From Devosia aurantiaca (lineage in GTDB: Bacteria > Pseudomonadota > Alphaproteobacteria > Rhizobiales > Devosiaceae), in the NCBI RefSeq assembly GCF_011058215.1, contig NZ_JAALFG010000001.1:501001-565000 (forward strand): a stretch of 64,000 bases of DNA. Direction: 5' to 3'. Every line of letters begins with the position of its first letter. Position 1 is the first letter of the stretch. Shown piece after piece: positions 46,777 through 56,197 of the stretch. The translations under genes and the position numbers were made by a program. The notes under the pieces were generated by a model that had not been told where the DNA came from, did no database searches, and saw only the letters and a list, made by a program, of their open reading frames with translations.

Positions 46777-47820
46777 TTGACCGATGAAAGCTTAAGGCGC
46801 CGGGCCACCGTGCACGATGTTGCGCGAGCCGCGGGCGTATCGCTGGCAACGGTCGACCGGGTGCTCAATGGCCGGCCCGGCGTGCGCGCCGCTACGGCGG
46901 AAAAAGTCGAAGACGCCATAAGCAAGCTCGGCTTTTCGCGCGACCTCAATGCCTCGCTGATGGCGCGGGCTCGCGATCTCCACGTCATCTTCTTCATCCC
47001 CGACGGCTCCAACGAATTCATGGACAGCCTTGCCGCTGCCGTCGACCGCCGCTTCGGCCCAGCCCTCGCCGATCGCATGCATCTTGAAACCCGCCGCATG
47101 CGGGCGCTTGATGCCCTGGCTCTGGCGCAAAACCTCGATGCCCTCGATCCGCGCGCCTGCGACTGCGCAGTGATCGTTGCCAGCGAAGAGCCCGAAATCA
47201 TCGCCGCCGTCGACGCCGCCCATCGCCGCGGCATTGCGGTGATGACCCTGGTATCGGACCTTCCCGGCTCAGCCCGGCGCAATTTCATAGGCATCGACAA
47301 TGTCGCAGCCGGCCGCACCGCAGCCTCCCTTCTCGGTCGCTTCCTGCCGGGTGGCGGCCAGGTCGCGGTCGTCGCCGGCTCGCTTCACCTGCGCGATCAT
47401 GCCGAGCGGCTTGAAGGCTTCAAATCGGCGCTTGCCGCCGAGTTCGAAAGCGTCGAGATCATCGGCCTGGCCGAAGGTCACGACGAGCGCGCCGAAACAG
47501 GCGATATCGTCACCGGCCTCCTCGACCAGCACCCCGATCTTGCCGGCCTCTACAATCTCGGCGCCGGCAATGCCGGCCTCGTCGAAGCGTTGGAGCGCAA
47601 CGGGTGTTCGAGCCATCTTCGCGTCATTGCTCATGAATTGACCGCCCCGACGCGCGCCGGACTCCGCAGTGGCGCCATCGACGTCGTGCTCGACCAAAAC
47701 CCCGACGGCGAAATTCGCGAAGCCATCAGCGCCGCCCGCGCCCTGGCCCTTGGCACCGGCCGCAGCGCTGAAACAAACCCCATTGAAATTGGGATTTTCC
47801 TGCGCGACAATCTCAGGTAA
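46777..47820 (+). CDS. LacI-family transcriptional regulator
   Basis: 347 residues. N-terminal LacI helix-turn-helix TVHDVARAAGVSLATVDRVLNGRPGV, then a periplasmic-binding-like sensor domain (HVIFFIPDGSNEF, DCAVIVASEEPE, FIGIDNVAAGRTAA). The start is a TTG at 46777 with GAGGG seven bases upstream. Placed between the epimerase gene and xylB-xylA, it is the likely xylose-responsive regulator of this module. Confidence 0.9.
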   Translation: MTDESLRRRATVHDVARAAGVSLATVDRVLNGRPGVRAATAEKVEDAISKLGFSRDLNASLMARARDLHVIFFIPDGSNEFMDSLAAAVDRRFGPALADRMHLETRRMRALDALALAQNLDALDPRACDCAVIVASEEPEIIAAVDAAHRRGIAVMTLVSDLPGSARRNFIGIDNVAAGRTAASLLGRFLPGGGQVAVVAGSLHLRDHAERLEGFKSALAAEFESVEIIGLAEGHDERAETGDIVTGLLDQHPDLAGLYNLGAGNAGLVEALERNGCSSHLRVIAHELTAPTRAGLRSGAIDVVLDQNPDGEIREAISAARALALGTGRSAETNPIEIGIFLRDNLR

Positions 47821-47907
47821 GTAAGCGCCATGCGAAAAGCGGCGCGGCCAAAAGGCCGAGGGAGGATGATCGATGTTTGTGATGAAGGTTCTTGAGGTAC
47901 GTGCCTC

Positions 47908-49368
47908 ATGACATTTCTCGGCATTGATATCGGCACGTCCGGCGTCAAGGCGCTGCTGATCGACGACGTCGGTAAGCCCATCGGCGACGCTTCTGCCCCT
48001 GCGGTTGAGCCCGTCCGCCCGCATCCCGGCTGGTCCGAACAGAACCCCCAGGACTGGTGGACCGCCACGCTCGGTGCCATCGACGCGCTCAAGGCCAAGC
48101 ATCCGGCAGAACTCGCTGCCGTCAAGGGCATTGGCCTTTCCGGCCACATGCATGGGGCAACGCTGCTCGGCGACAACGACGAGGTCCTGCGCCCGGCTAT
48201 TTTGTGGAACGACGGCCGCTCCGCCGCCGAATGCCTCGAAATGGAAGCGGCGCTGCCCAACCTGCGCGACCTCGCCGGCAACATCGCCATGCCCGGCTTC
48301 ACCGCACCGAAAATCGCCTGGGTCCGCAAGCACGAGCCCGACATCTACCGCCAACTCAAGAAAGTTCTGCTGCCCAAATCCTATGTGCGGCTTTTGCTGA
48401 GCGGCGAGCATGTGGAAGACATGTCCGACGCTGCCGGCACATTGTGGCTCGATGTGGCGAAGCGCGACTGGTCCGATGAACTGCTCGGTGTCACTGGCCT
48501 TAGCCGCGCCCACATGCCGCGCCTCGTCGAAGGCTCGGCCATTGCCGCCGAGCTCAAGCCCGAACTCGCCGCGCGCTGGGGCATGGGCAAGGTGGTGATT
48601 GCTGGCGGCGCCGGCGACAACGCTGCTGCCGCCTGCGGCATCGGCGCCATCCGCCCCGGCGAAGGTTTCGTGTCGCTCGGCACTTCCGGCGTGCTCTTTG
48701 TTTCCAACGACCGCTTCAGCCCCAATACCGAAGGCGCCGTCCACGCCTTCTGCCACGCTATCCCCGATACCTGGCACCAGATGGGCGTCATCCTCTCGGC
48801 CACCGATTCGCTGAATTGGCTCAGCCGCATCACCGGCAAGAAGCAGGCCGAGCTTTCGGCCGAAGCCGAAGCGCAGTTCAAGGGCCCGGGCGAAACCATC
48901 TTCCTGCCCTACCTTTCCGGCGAACGGACGCCACATAACAATGCTGGCGCGCGCGGCTCCTTCACCGGCCTCAGCCAGTCGACCGAAACCGCGCAGTTGG
49001 CCCAGGCCGTCATGGAAGGCGTAACCTTCGCCATGCGCGATTGCCAGCGTGTGCTCGCCGATGCCGGCACAAGGATCGACCGCCTCCTGGCGGTTGGTGG
49101 CGGGTCGAAATCTGCCCTGTGGCTCAAGATGCTGGCCACCAATCTTGACATGGAGATCGCCCTCCCCGAGGACGGCGATTTTGGCGGTGCGCTGGGCGCG
49201 GCGCGGCTCGGGCTTTGCGCGGCAACCGGCGCCGACCCGGCCGACGTCATGACCATGCCGCCGATAAAGACAACCATTGCGCCCGACCGATCCCTGTCGG
49301 CCGCCTATTCCGATCAATATGCGCGCTACCGCGCACTCTACCCCGCCATCGAGGAGGCACGTTCGTGA
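47908..49368 (+). CDS. xylB: Xylulokinase
   Basis: Phosphorylates D-xylulose for the pentose phosphate pathway. 486 residues of the FGGY family: [20 protein letters not shown], the catalytic Asp region in [17 protein letters not shown] with [14 protein letters not shown], and [16 protein letters not shown]. The C-terminal ATP site shows [18 protein letters not shown] overlap with xylA implies coupled translation. Confidence 0.96.
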   Translation: MTFLGIDIGTSGVKALLIDDVGKPIGDASAPAVEPVRPHPGWSEQNPQDWWTATLGAIDALKAKHPAELAAVKGIGLSGHMHGATLLGDNDEVLRPAILWNDGRSAAECLEMEAALPNLRDLAGNIAMPGFTAPKIAWVRKHEPDIYRQLKKVLLPKSYVRLLLSGEHVEDMSDAAGTLWLDVAKRDWSDELLGVTGLSRAHMPRLVEGSAIAAELKPELAARWGMGKVVIAGGAGDNAAAACGIGAIRPGEGFVSLGTSGVLFVSNDRFSPNTEGAVHAFCHAIPDTWHQMGVILSATDSLNWLSRITGKKQAELSAEAEAQFKGPGETIFLPYLSGERTPHNNAGARGSFTGLSQSTETAQLAQAVMEGVTFAMRDCQRVLADAGTRIDRLLAVGGGSKSALWLKMLATNLDMEIALPEDGDFGGALGAARLGLCAATGADPADVMTMPPIKTTIAPDRSLSAAYSDQYARYRALYPAIEEARS

Positions 49369-50672
49369 GCGATTTTTTCAAGGGCCTGGAACAGGTCAAG
49401 TTCGAAGGCACGTCCAGCAAGAATGCGCTGGCCTATCGCCACTACAACAAGGACGAACTGGTCGCCGGCAAGCGCATGGAAGACCATATCCGCCCCGCCA
49501 TCGCCTATTGGCACACGCTGGCGCAGGAAGGCGGCGACCCGTTCGGCGGCCGCACATTCGATCGTCCCTGGTTCGACAAGGGTCTTGAAGGCGCCAAGCT
49601 CAAGGCCGAAGTGGCCTTCGAATTCTTCAACCTCATCGACGTGCCCTTCTTTGCGTTCCACGACGTTGACGTCGCGCCCGAAGGCGAAACGCTGGCCGAG
49701 AGCAACAAGAACCTCCGCGTCATCGGCGACATCATTGCGCAAAAGATGCAGGAAACCGGCAAGAAGCTCCTCTGGGGCACGGCTAACCTCTTTTCCAACC
49801 GCCGCTACATGGCCGGTGCCGCGACCAATCCCGATCCGGCCGTCTTCGCCTATGCCGCCGGCCAGGTGAAGACCGTGCTCGAGCTGACCCATGAACTGGG
49901 CGGCGAAAACTACGTGCTCTGGGGTGGCCGCGAAGGTTACGAAACCCTGCTCAACACCAAGATCGGCCAGGAACAGGACCAGATGGCCCGTTTCCTGACG
50001 CTGGTGATCGAGCATGCCGAAAAGATCGGCTTTACCGGCCAGATCCTGATCGAGCCCAAGCCGCAGGAACCCTCCAAGCACCAGTACGATTTCGACGTCG
50101 CCACCGTTTATGGCTTCCTGCAGAAGTACGGTCTCGAAAAGAAGGTGAAGTGCAATATCGAAGTCGGCCACGCCTTCCTTGCCGGCCATAGCTTCGAGCA
50201 CGAACTCGCCGTCGCCTCGTCGCTCGGCCAGCTCGGCTCGGTCGACGCCAACCGCAACGACCTCCAGTCCGGCTGGGATACCGACCATTTCCCCAACAAT
50301 GCGGGCGAAATGGCGCTGGCCTTCTACTACATTTTGAAGCAAGGCGGCCTCGGCAAGGGCGGCTTCAACTTCGACGCCAAGGTGCGCCGCCAGTCGCTCG
50401 ACCCCGCCGACCTGCTGCATGGCCACATCCTCGGCCTAGACACGCTGGCCCGCGGCCTCAAGGGCGCTGCCGCGCTGATCGAGGACGGCGAATTCGACAA
50501 GCTCCTCGATGACCGCTACGACGGGTGGAATTCCGGCATCGGCGCCGACATCCTGGGCGGCAAGCTCAGCCTCGCCGACATCGCGGCCAAGGTTGAAGCC
50601 GACAACATCAACCCGCAGCCCAAGTCCGGCCGCCAGGAATATCTCGAAAACCTGGTTAATCGGTACGTTTGA
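49365..50672 (+). CDS. xylA: Xylose isomerase
   Basis: Converts D-xylose to D-xylulose with two divalent metals. 435 residues: [10 protein letters not shown] and [13 protein letters not shown] with the catalytic His (about residue 97), [41 protein letters not shown] with metal-binding Glu, and [20 protein letters not shown] start at 49365 with GAGGAGG seven bases upstream, overlapping the xylB stop. Class II length. A palindromic repeat follows. Confidence 0.97.
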   Translation: MSDFFKGLEQVKFEGTSSKNALAYRHYNKDELVAGKRMEDHIRPAIAYWHTLAQEGGDPFGGRTFDRPWFDKGLEGAKLKAEVAFEFFNLIDVPFFAFHDVDVAPEGETLAESNKNLRVIGDIIAQKMQETGKKLLWGTANLFSNRRYMAGAATNPDPAVFAYAAGQVKTVLELTHELGGENYVLWGGREGYETLLNTKIGQEQDQMARFLTLVIEHAEKIGFTGQILIEPKPQEPSKHQYDFDVATVYGFLQKYGLEKKVKCNIEVGHAFLAGHSFEHELAVASSLGQLGSVDANRNDLQSGWDTDHFPNNAGEMALAFYYILKQGGLGKGGFNFDAKVRRQSLDPADLLHGHILGLDTLARGLKGAAALIEDGEFDKLLDDRYDGWNSGIGADILGGKLSLADIAAKVEADNINPQPKSGRQEYLENLVNRYV

Positions 50673-50690
50673 CATCGCGGGCCGCCGGCC

Positions 50691-50800
50691 CTCGGCTCCC
50701 TCCCCCCTTGAGGGGAGGGGCTGGGGGTGGGGGTCCCTCGGTGATCCACTAAACGACCCCCACCCTCATTCCCCCCCTCAAGGGGGAGGGAGGCGCTGGA
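50691..50800. repeat. Intergenic palindromic repeat, family A-like, copy 5
   Basis: Left part CTCCCTCCCCCCTTGAGG to GGGGGTGGGGGTC; right part GACCCCCACCCTCATTCCC to AAGGGGGAGGGAG. The arms match each other closely. More divergent from copies 1-4. Between xylA and the GH43 gene. Confidence 0.8.
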
Positions 50801-50811
50801 GCTGCATCGTC

Positions 50812-52455
50812 ATGCCATTGCTGACCAACCCCATCCTCCCCGGCTTCAACCCGGATCCCTCCATCCTCCGCGTCGGCGACGATTACTACATCGCCACCTC
50901 GACCTTCGAATGGTTTCCCGGCGTCCAGATCCATCATTCCAAGGATCTCGCCAACTGGGACCTCGTCACCCGGCCCCTGACCCGCAAGACGCAGCTCGAC
51001 ATGCGCGGCGATCCGGATAGCTGCGGCGTCTGGGCGCCAGACCTGACCCATGACGGCGAGCGCTTCTGGCTGGTCTATACCGACGTCAAGCGCAAGGACG
51101 GCTCGTTCAAGGACGCGCACAACTACATCGTCTGGGCCGAAAACATCGAAGGCCCCTGGTCCGACCCGATCTATACCAATTCCTCGGGCTTCGACCCCTC
51201 GCTGTTCCATGACGACGACGGCCGCAAATGGTTCGTTAACATGACCTGGGACCACCGCGTTCGTCCGTTGTTGTTCTCGGGCATCGTCATCCAGGAATTC
51301 GATCCCGAGGCTGGAAAGCTCGTCGGCCCGATCACCAATATCTACAAGGGCACCGACCTCAAGCTCGTCGAAGGCCCGCATATCTATAAGCGTAACGGTT
51401 GGTATTACCTCCTCACCGCGGAAGGCGGCACGGCCTATGACCATGCTTGCACCTTTGCCCGCTCGCGCACCCTCGACGGGCAATACGAGACCCATCCCGA
51501 CAAGCACATTTTGACCTCCAAGGACGCGCCGCTCGCCGCCATCCAGCGCGCCGGCCATGGCGACATCGTCGAAACCCCCGATGGCAAGACCTATCTCGTC
51601 CATCTCGGCGGCCGCCCGACCACGCAGGAGCGCCGCTGCGTGCTTGGCCGCGAAACCTCGATCCAGGAAGCCTATTGGGGTGACGACGACTGGCTTTACG
51701 TCAAGAACGGGCCCGTGCCGTCCCTTCATGTCGAGGTCCCGGGTACCCGGGATGAACAGGTCTGTTGGGCCGAGCAGCGCTACACGTTCGAAAACGGCTT
51801 GCACAAGGATTTCCAGTGGCTGCGTACCCCTGAACCGGAGCGCATCTTCTCGACCGAGGGCGGCAAGCTTCGTTTGTTTGGCCGCGAATCCATCGGCTCC
51901 TGGTTCGAACAGGCGCTGGTTGCCCGCCGCCAGACGCACTTTTCCTACGATGCCGAAACCGTTGTCGACTTCAAGGCAACCGACGAGCGCACCATGGCGG
52001 GTCTCACCGCCTATTACAGCCGCTACAACTTTTTCTACCTGGCGGTGACCGCCCATGCCGATGGCCAGCGCGAACTCTTGCTGATGTCGTCGGAAATGAG
52101 CTGGCCCGACGGCAAGCTCAAATTCCCCGCCGCTCCGGTGCAGATCCCCAATGAGGGCAAGGTCAAGCTGGCCCTCACCATTCGCGGCCGCGCCCTCCAG
52201 TTCTTCTACGCTCTTGAAGGCCAGGCACTGCAGCCGATCGGCCCGGTCTTCGATGCCTCGATCCTTTCGGACGAGTGCGGCGGCCACCAGGCCCATGGCA
52301 GTTTTACCGGCGCCTTCGTCGGCGTCGCCGCCCATGACCTCAACGGCACTGCCAGCCCTGCCGATTTCGACTACTTCATCTATCGCCCGCAGCACGACCC
52401 AAGCGATCGCTATGAAGTCGAAGAACTGGTCGCCGGTCGCGGCTACTCCGCCTGA
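50812..52455 (+). CDS. GH43 beta-xylosidase
   Basis: 547 residues, no signal peptide, so cytoplasmic. Five-bladed propeller catalytic domain: FNPDPSILRVGDDYYIATSTFEWFPG with the base Asp (about residue 15), FDPSLFHDDDGRKWFVNMTWDHR, and LVEGPHIYKRNGWYYLLTAEGG with the acid Glu. The C-terminal 200 residues are a beta-sandwich (TVVDFKATDERTMAGLTAYYSRYNFFYL) typical of GH43 subfamily 11. It splits xylo-oligosaccharides taken into the cell and supplies xylose to XylA. No transporter is in the window. Confidence 0.95.
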   Translation: MPLLTNPILPGFNPDPSILRVGDDYYIATSTFEWFPGVQIHHSKDLANWDLVTRPLTRKTQLDMRGDPDSCGVWAPDLTHDGERFWLVYTDVKRKDGSFKDAHNYIVWAENIEGPWSDPIYTNSSGFDPSLFHDDDGRKWFVNMTWDHRVRPLLFSGIVIQEFDPEAGKLVGPITNIYKGTDLKLVEGPHIYKRNGWYYLLTAEGGTAYDHACTFARSRTLDGQYETHPDKHILTSKDAPLAAIQRAGHGDIVETPDGKTYLVHLGGRPTTQERRCVLGRETSIQEAYWGDDDWLYVKNGPVPSLHVEVPGTRDEQVCWAEQRYTFENGLHKDFQWLRTPEPERIFSTEGGKLRLFGRESIGSWFEQALVARRQTHFSYDAETVVDFKATDERTMAGLTAYYSRYNFFYLAVTAHADGQRELLLMSSEMSWPDGKLKFPAAPVQIPNEGKVKLALTIRGRALQFFYALEGQALQPIGPVFDASILSDECGGHQAHGSFTGAFVGVAAHDLNGTASPADFDYFIYRPQHDPSDRYEVEELVAGRGYSA

Positions 52456-52464
52456 TCACGATTT

Positions 52465-52496
52465 CTCGCGCCGGGGGCGACAACCTCCGGCGCGAG
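52465..52496 (+). terminator. Hairpin after the GH43 gene
   Basis: Perfect 10-bp stem CTCGCGCCGG / CCGGCGCGAG around 12 bases, nine bases after the stop. No clear T-run follows, so it may slow or process the transcript rather than end it. Confidence 0.5.
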
Positions 52497-52595
52497 GCGT
52501 AGGCTTTCCTTTGTAGCGGTCGCAGGTTCTGCGTCACGTGCCACAATCGGCGCCACGCCGGGTCTTGCGGCCTCCTTACCCGAGGAGAGACCTTT

Positions 52596-53416
52596 ATGGC
52601 CCGAATGCATATCATGGCCGGCGTCGGCGATAAGCTCGACATGCCGGCGATCCGCACCATTTCCACCGCCGACCTCAGCGACGTTCTGCGCCGCGGCGCC
52701 GCCGATTTCTGGGCCAAGCCCAGCCACTACATTCTGTTGATCCTGATCTACCCGATCATCGGCATCGTGCTGACGGTGTGGATGGAAGGTTTCCACACCT
52801 GGCCGCTGCTGTATCCTCTGGTGGGTGGCTTCGCCCTCCTCGGACCCATCGCCGCCCTCCCGCTTTACGAAATTTCGCGCCGCCGCGAGATGGGGAGGAC
52901 ACGAGTTGGAGCGAGGCACTGAGTGTCTTCCGCTCCCCGGCCATCGGCTCAATCCTGGCTGTCGGCGCCATGCTTTTGGTGCTGTTCACCCTTTGGCTGA
53001 CCGGCGCCCAGGCGCTTTACGAGTCGCTCTTCGGCGCCTCGACGCCCCGCACGCTGACCGGACTTCTGACCCAGGTAACATCCGAACCCGGTGGCCTGAC
53101 GCTGCTTGCCGCCGGCTCCGCGCTAGGCGCGCTCTTCGCCCTTGTCGTGCTCTGCACCACCGTTATCGCCTTCCCGCTGCTGCTTGATCGCGACGTGGGC
53201 GCTTATGTCGCCATCGAAACCTCGTTGCGTGCGGTGATGCACAATCCCGTGCCAATGCTCGCCTGGGGCCTGATCGTCGGTGCCGGCCTCTTCCTCGGCT
53301 CGCTGCCGCTCTTTGTCGGTCTCGCCGTGGTCCTGCCGATTTTCGGCCACGCCACCTGGCACCTCTATCGCAAAGTTGTCGAACCGGCCTCGGTGATCCG
53401 CACGGCCAGCAACTAG
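52596..53416 (+). CDS. DUF2189 integral membrane protein, frame broken once
   Basis: 273 residues corrected with six hydrophobic segments. It opens with PAIRTISTADLSDVLRRGAADF and contains HYILLILIYPIIGIVL and YPLVGGFALLGPIAALPLYEISRRRE, typical of DUF2189. One G is missing from a G-run near 52890-52894 (EMGEDTSWSEALSVFRSP should read on). GAGGAG precedes the ATG at 52596. Function unknown; it may relate to cytochrome oxidase-associated proteins, as some relatives are so named. Confidence 0.9.
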
Positions 53417-53498
53417 CGGGGCAAAGCTTGGCCGGGGCGGTTGTTTTTTTGGTGCAAGGTCATAAGGTCTCGGCTTTCCGCCGGGACCTTTCTGCTTG

Positions 53499-56197
53499 AT
53501 GGACCAGACGCCGATCGATACCGCCCAGCCGCAGGGCCTGACGCCGATGATGGCGCAGTATTTCGAGATCAAGGCGGTCAATCCCGGCTATCTGCTGTTT
53601 TATCGCATGGGCGATTTCTACGAGCTCTTCTTTGAAGACGCTGAGGTCGCGAGCGCTGCTCTCGGCATCGTCCTCACCAAGCGCGGCACGCATCTGGGTC
53701 AGCCGATCGGCATGTGCGGCGTGCCGATCCACGCGGCCAACGACTACCTTAACAAGCTGATCAAACTCGGCCACCGCGTCGCCATCTGCGAGCAGATGGA
53801 AGACCCCGCCGAAGCCAAGAAGCGCGGTTCCAAGTCCGTCGTCAAACGCGACGTCGTCCGGCTGGTCACCCCCGGCACGCTGACCGAGGACGATCATCTC
53901 GACGCGCGATCGTCCAATTACCTTGCAGCGCTCTCCATGGTGCGCCACGGCGAGACCGATTTCGCCCTCGCCTGGGCCGATATTTCTACCGGCGAAACCT
54001 TTGTCGCAGATCTCACTGCCGCCGAGCTTGCCGACGAAATGGCCCGCATCGACCCGGCCGAACTGTTGTTGACCGATGCGACGCGCGCTCTTTTGACCGA
54101 GCGGCATCTTTATCCGCCCGCCTGGTTGCCCATCGCGACGATCATCGAGACGGTGGATAGCGAAGTTGCCATGCCTCTCCTGCGGCAGGCCTTTGCCGCG
54201 GACCTCTTTGATCCGACCTCGCTGTCGCGCGCCAGCCGGGCTGCGCTCGGAGCGCTGGTCGGTTATGTCGGCGAGTCGCAAAAAGGCCGCCGCGCGCCGT
54301 TGCGCCCCCGGTTACAGCGGCGACCGGCACGACGATGGCGATCGATGCGGCAACGCGCTCCTCGCTCGAAATCCTCCAGACCCAGCGCGGTCAATCCAAG
54401 GGCTCGCTGCGCCACGCCATCGACCTGACGGTCACCGCGCCCGGCGCCCGCCTCCTTGCCAGCCGCCTCGCTGCGCCCCTGCGCGACAGCAAGGCCATCA
54501 ATCGCCGGCTCGATGCCGTGGCGCGGCTCGTCGACGATACGCTGCTGCGTGCCCAGCTTCGCGCCGACCTCAAGGCCGCCCCCGACCTTGCACGTGCCCT
54601 TTCCCGGCTGGCGCTGGAACGCGGTGGACCGCGCGATCTCGCCTGTGCCGGGAGGGCGATCGCGGCTGCACTCAATCTGGCTGAGCAACTTGGGCGCCAG
54701 CCGGACTTGCCGGAGAACCTCCAAGAGCTCACCGCGACCCTCGCCGCGGCGCCGCGCGACCTCGCCACCGAGCTTGCCGCAGCGCTCGACGACGACCTCC
54801 CGCTCCTTTCCCGCGATGGCGGCTTCGTCCGCCCGGCCTATGACGGGCGCCTTGACGAAGAACGCGCGCTGGGCTCGGAAACCCGCGCCGTGGTCGCTGC
54901 CCTCCAGGCCCGGCTGATGGACGAAACCGATTTGCGATCGCTCAAGATCAAGCATAACGGCGTCCTCGGTTTTTTCGTCGAAGTGCCCGCCGCCCATGGC
55001 GCCCGGCTCTTGGAAGCCCCCTTCCGCGAAACCTTTATCCGCCGCCAGACGCTTGCCAATTGCATGCGCTTCACCACCACCGAACTGGCCGAGCTCGAAA
55101 CCCGCATCGCCCAGGCCCACGGCGCCGCGCTCGATATTGAAATCGCGATCTTCACCCGCCTGCGCGAAGCGGTCTTGGCGCAAACGCTCGAGTTGCAGGC
55201 CCTCGCCGATGCCCTCGCCGAACTCGACGTCACCGCGGCCCTCGCCGAAGTCTCCGCCACCCGCGCCTATTGCCGCCCCGAGGTCGATGACAGCCTTGCC
55301 TTCGCGATCGAAGGCGGCCGCCACCCCGTGGTCGAGCTCATGGTTAAGACCGAAGGCCAAAGCTTTGTCGCCAACCACGCCGACCTTTCCGGCAGCGACG
55401 CCGAAGGCGGCGGCTCGCTCTGGCTCGTCACCGGCCCAAACATGGGCGGTAAATCCACCTTCCTCCGCCAGAACGCCCTGATCGCCATCCTCGCGCAAAT
55501 GGGCTGCTACGTCCCCGCCGACTCGGCCCATATCGGCGTCGTCGACCGCCTCTTTTCCCGCGTCGGCGCTTCCGACGACATCGCCCATGGCCGCTCGACC
55601 TTCATGGTCGAAATGGTCGAAACCGCCGCCATTCTGAACCGTGCGACTCGTCGCAGCTTGGTTGTGCTTGACGAAATCGGCCGCGGCACCGCGACCTTTG
55701 ACGGCCTCTCCATCGCCTGGGCCGCCGTCGAGGCCTTGCACGAGACCACTGGCTGCCGCGCGCTCTTCGCCACCCACTTCCATGAACTGACCAGTCTCGC
55801 CAAGACGCTGAGCCGGGTTTCCAACGTCACCATGAAAGTGCGCGAATGGGAGGGCGAGGTCGTTTTCCTGCACGAGGTTGGCCCCGGCGCCGCGGATCGC
55901 TCCTATGGCATCCAGGTGGCGCGGCTCGCCGGCCTCCCCGATCCGGTCATCGCCCGCGCCAAACAAGTTCTTGATGTGCTTGAGCAGCGCTCGGTCGGCA
56001 CGGCGTCTTCCAAGGACAAGGCCAGCGTGCTAGACGATCTTCCGCTCTTTGCCCATCGGCCCGCCCCCGCCGAAAAGGCTAAGGACGTTGTTCACGAAGC
56101 GCTGGATACAATCCGGCCGGATGAGATGACCCCGCGTGAGGCCATTGAGGCGCTTTACCACTTGAAGAAAATCCGTGATGACGCTCGCCGAAACTGA
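53499..56197 (+). CDS. mutS: DNA mismatch repair protein MutS, frame broken once
   Basis: Recognises mismatches and loops. 899 residues corrected. Mismatch-binding domain: [19 protein letters not shown] (the FYE motif), connector and lever domains, then the ATPase with Walker [14 protein letters not shown] and [17 protein letters not shown]. One C is missing from a C-run near 54304-54311, where [11 protein letters not shown] should continue into [14 protein letters not shown]. The ATG 53499 is preferred to a TTG just before. The end overlaps glnD by 20 bases. Confidence 0.96.

Noticed and set aside
47269-49317. 682-codon open frame on the minus strand opposite xylB and the LacI-type regulator
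   Set aside because: A shadow of high-GC coding sequence; the plus-strand proteins carry full family motifs and the antisense frame shows none.
49338-50426. 362-codon minus-strand frame opposite xylA
   Set aside because: Antisense shadow of xylA with no recognisable domain.
50749-52395. 548-codon minus-strand frame opposite the GH43 gene
   Set aside because: Shadow; the plus strand encodes a complete beta-xylosidase.
54263-55966. 567-codon minus-strand frame opposite mutS
   Set aside because: Shadow frame rich in Gly/Asp/Glu, typical of antisense to GC-rich genes.
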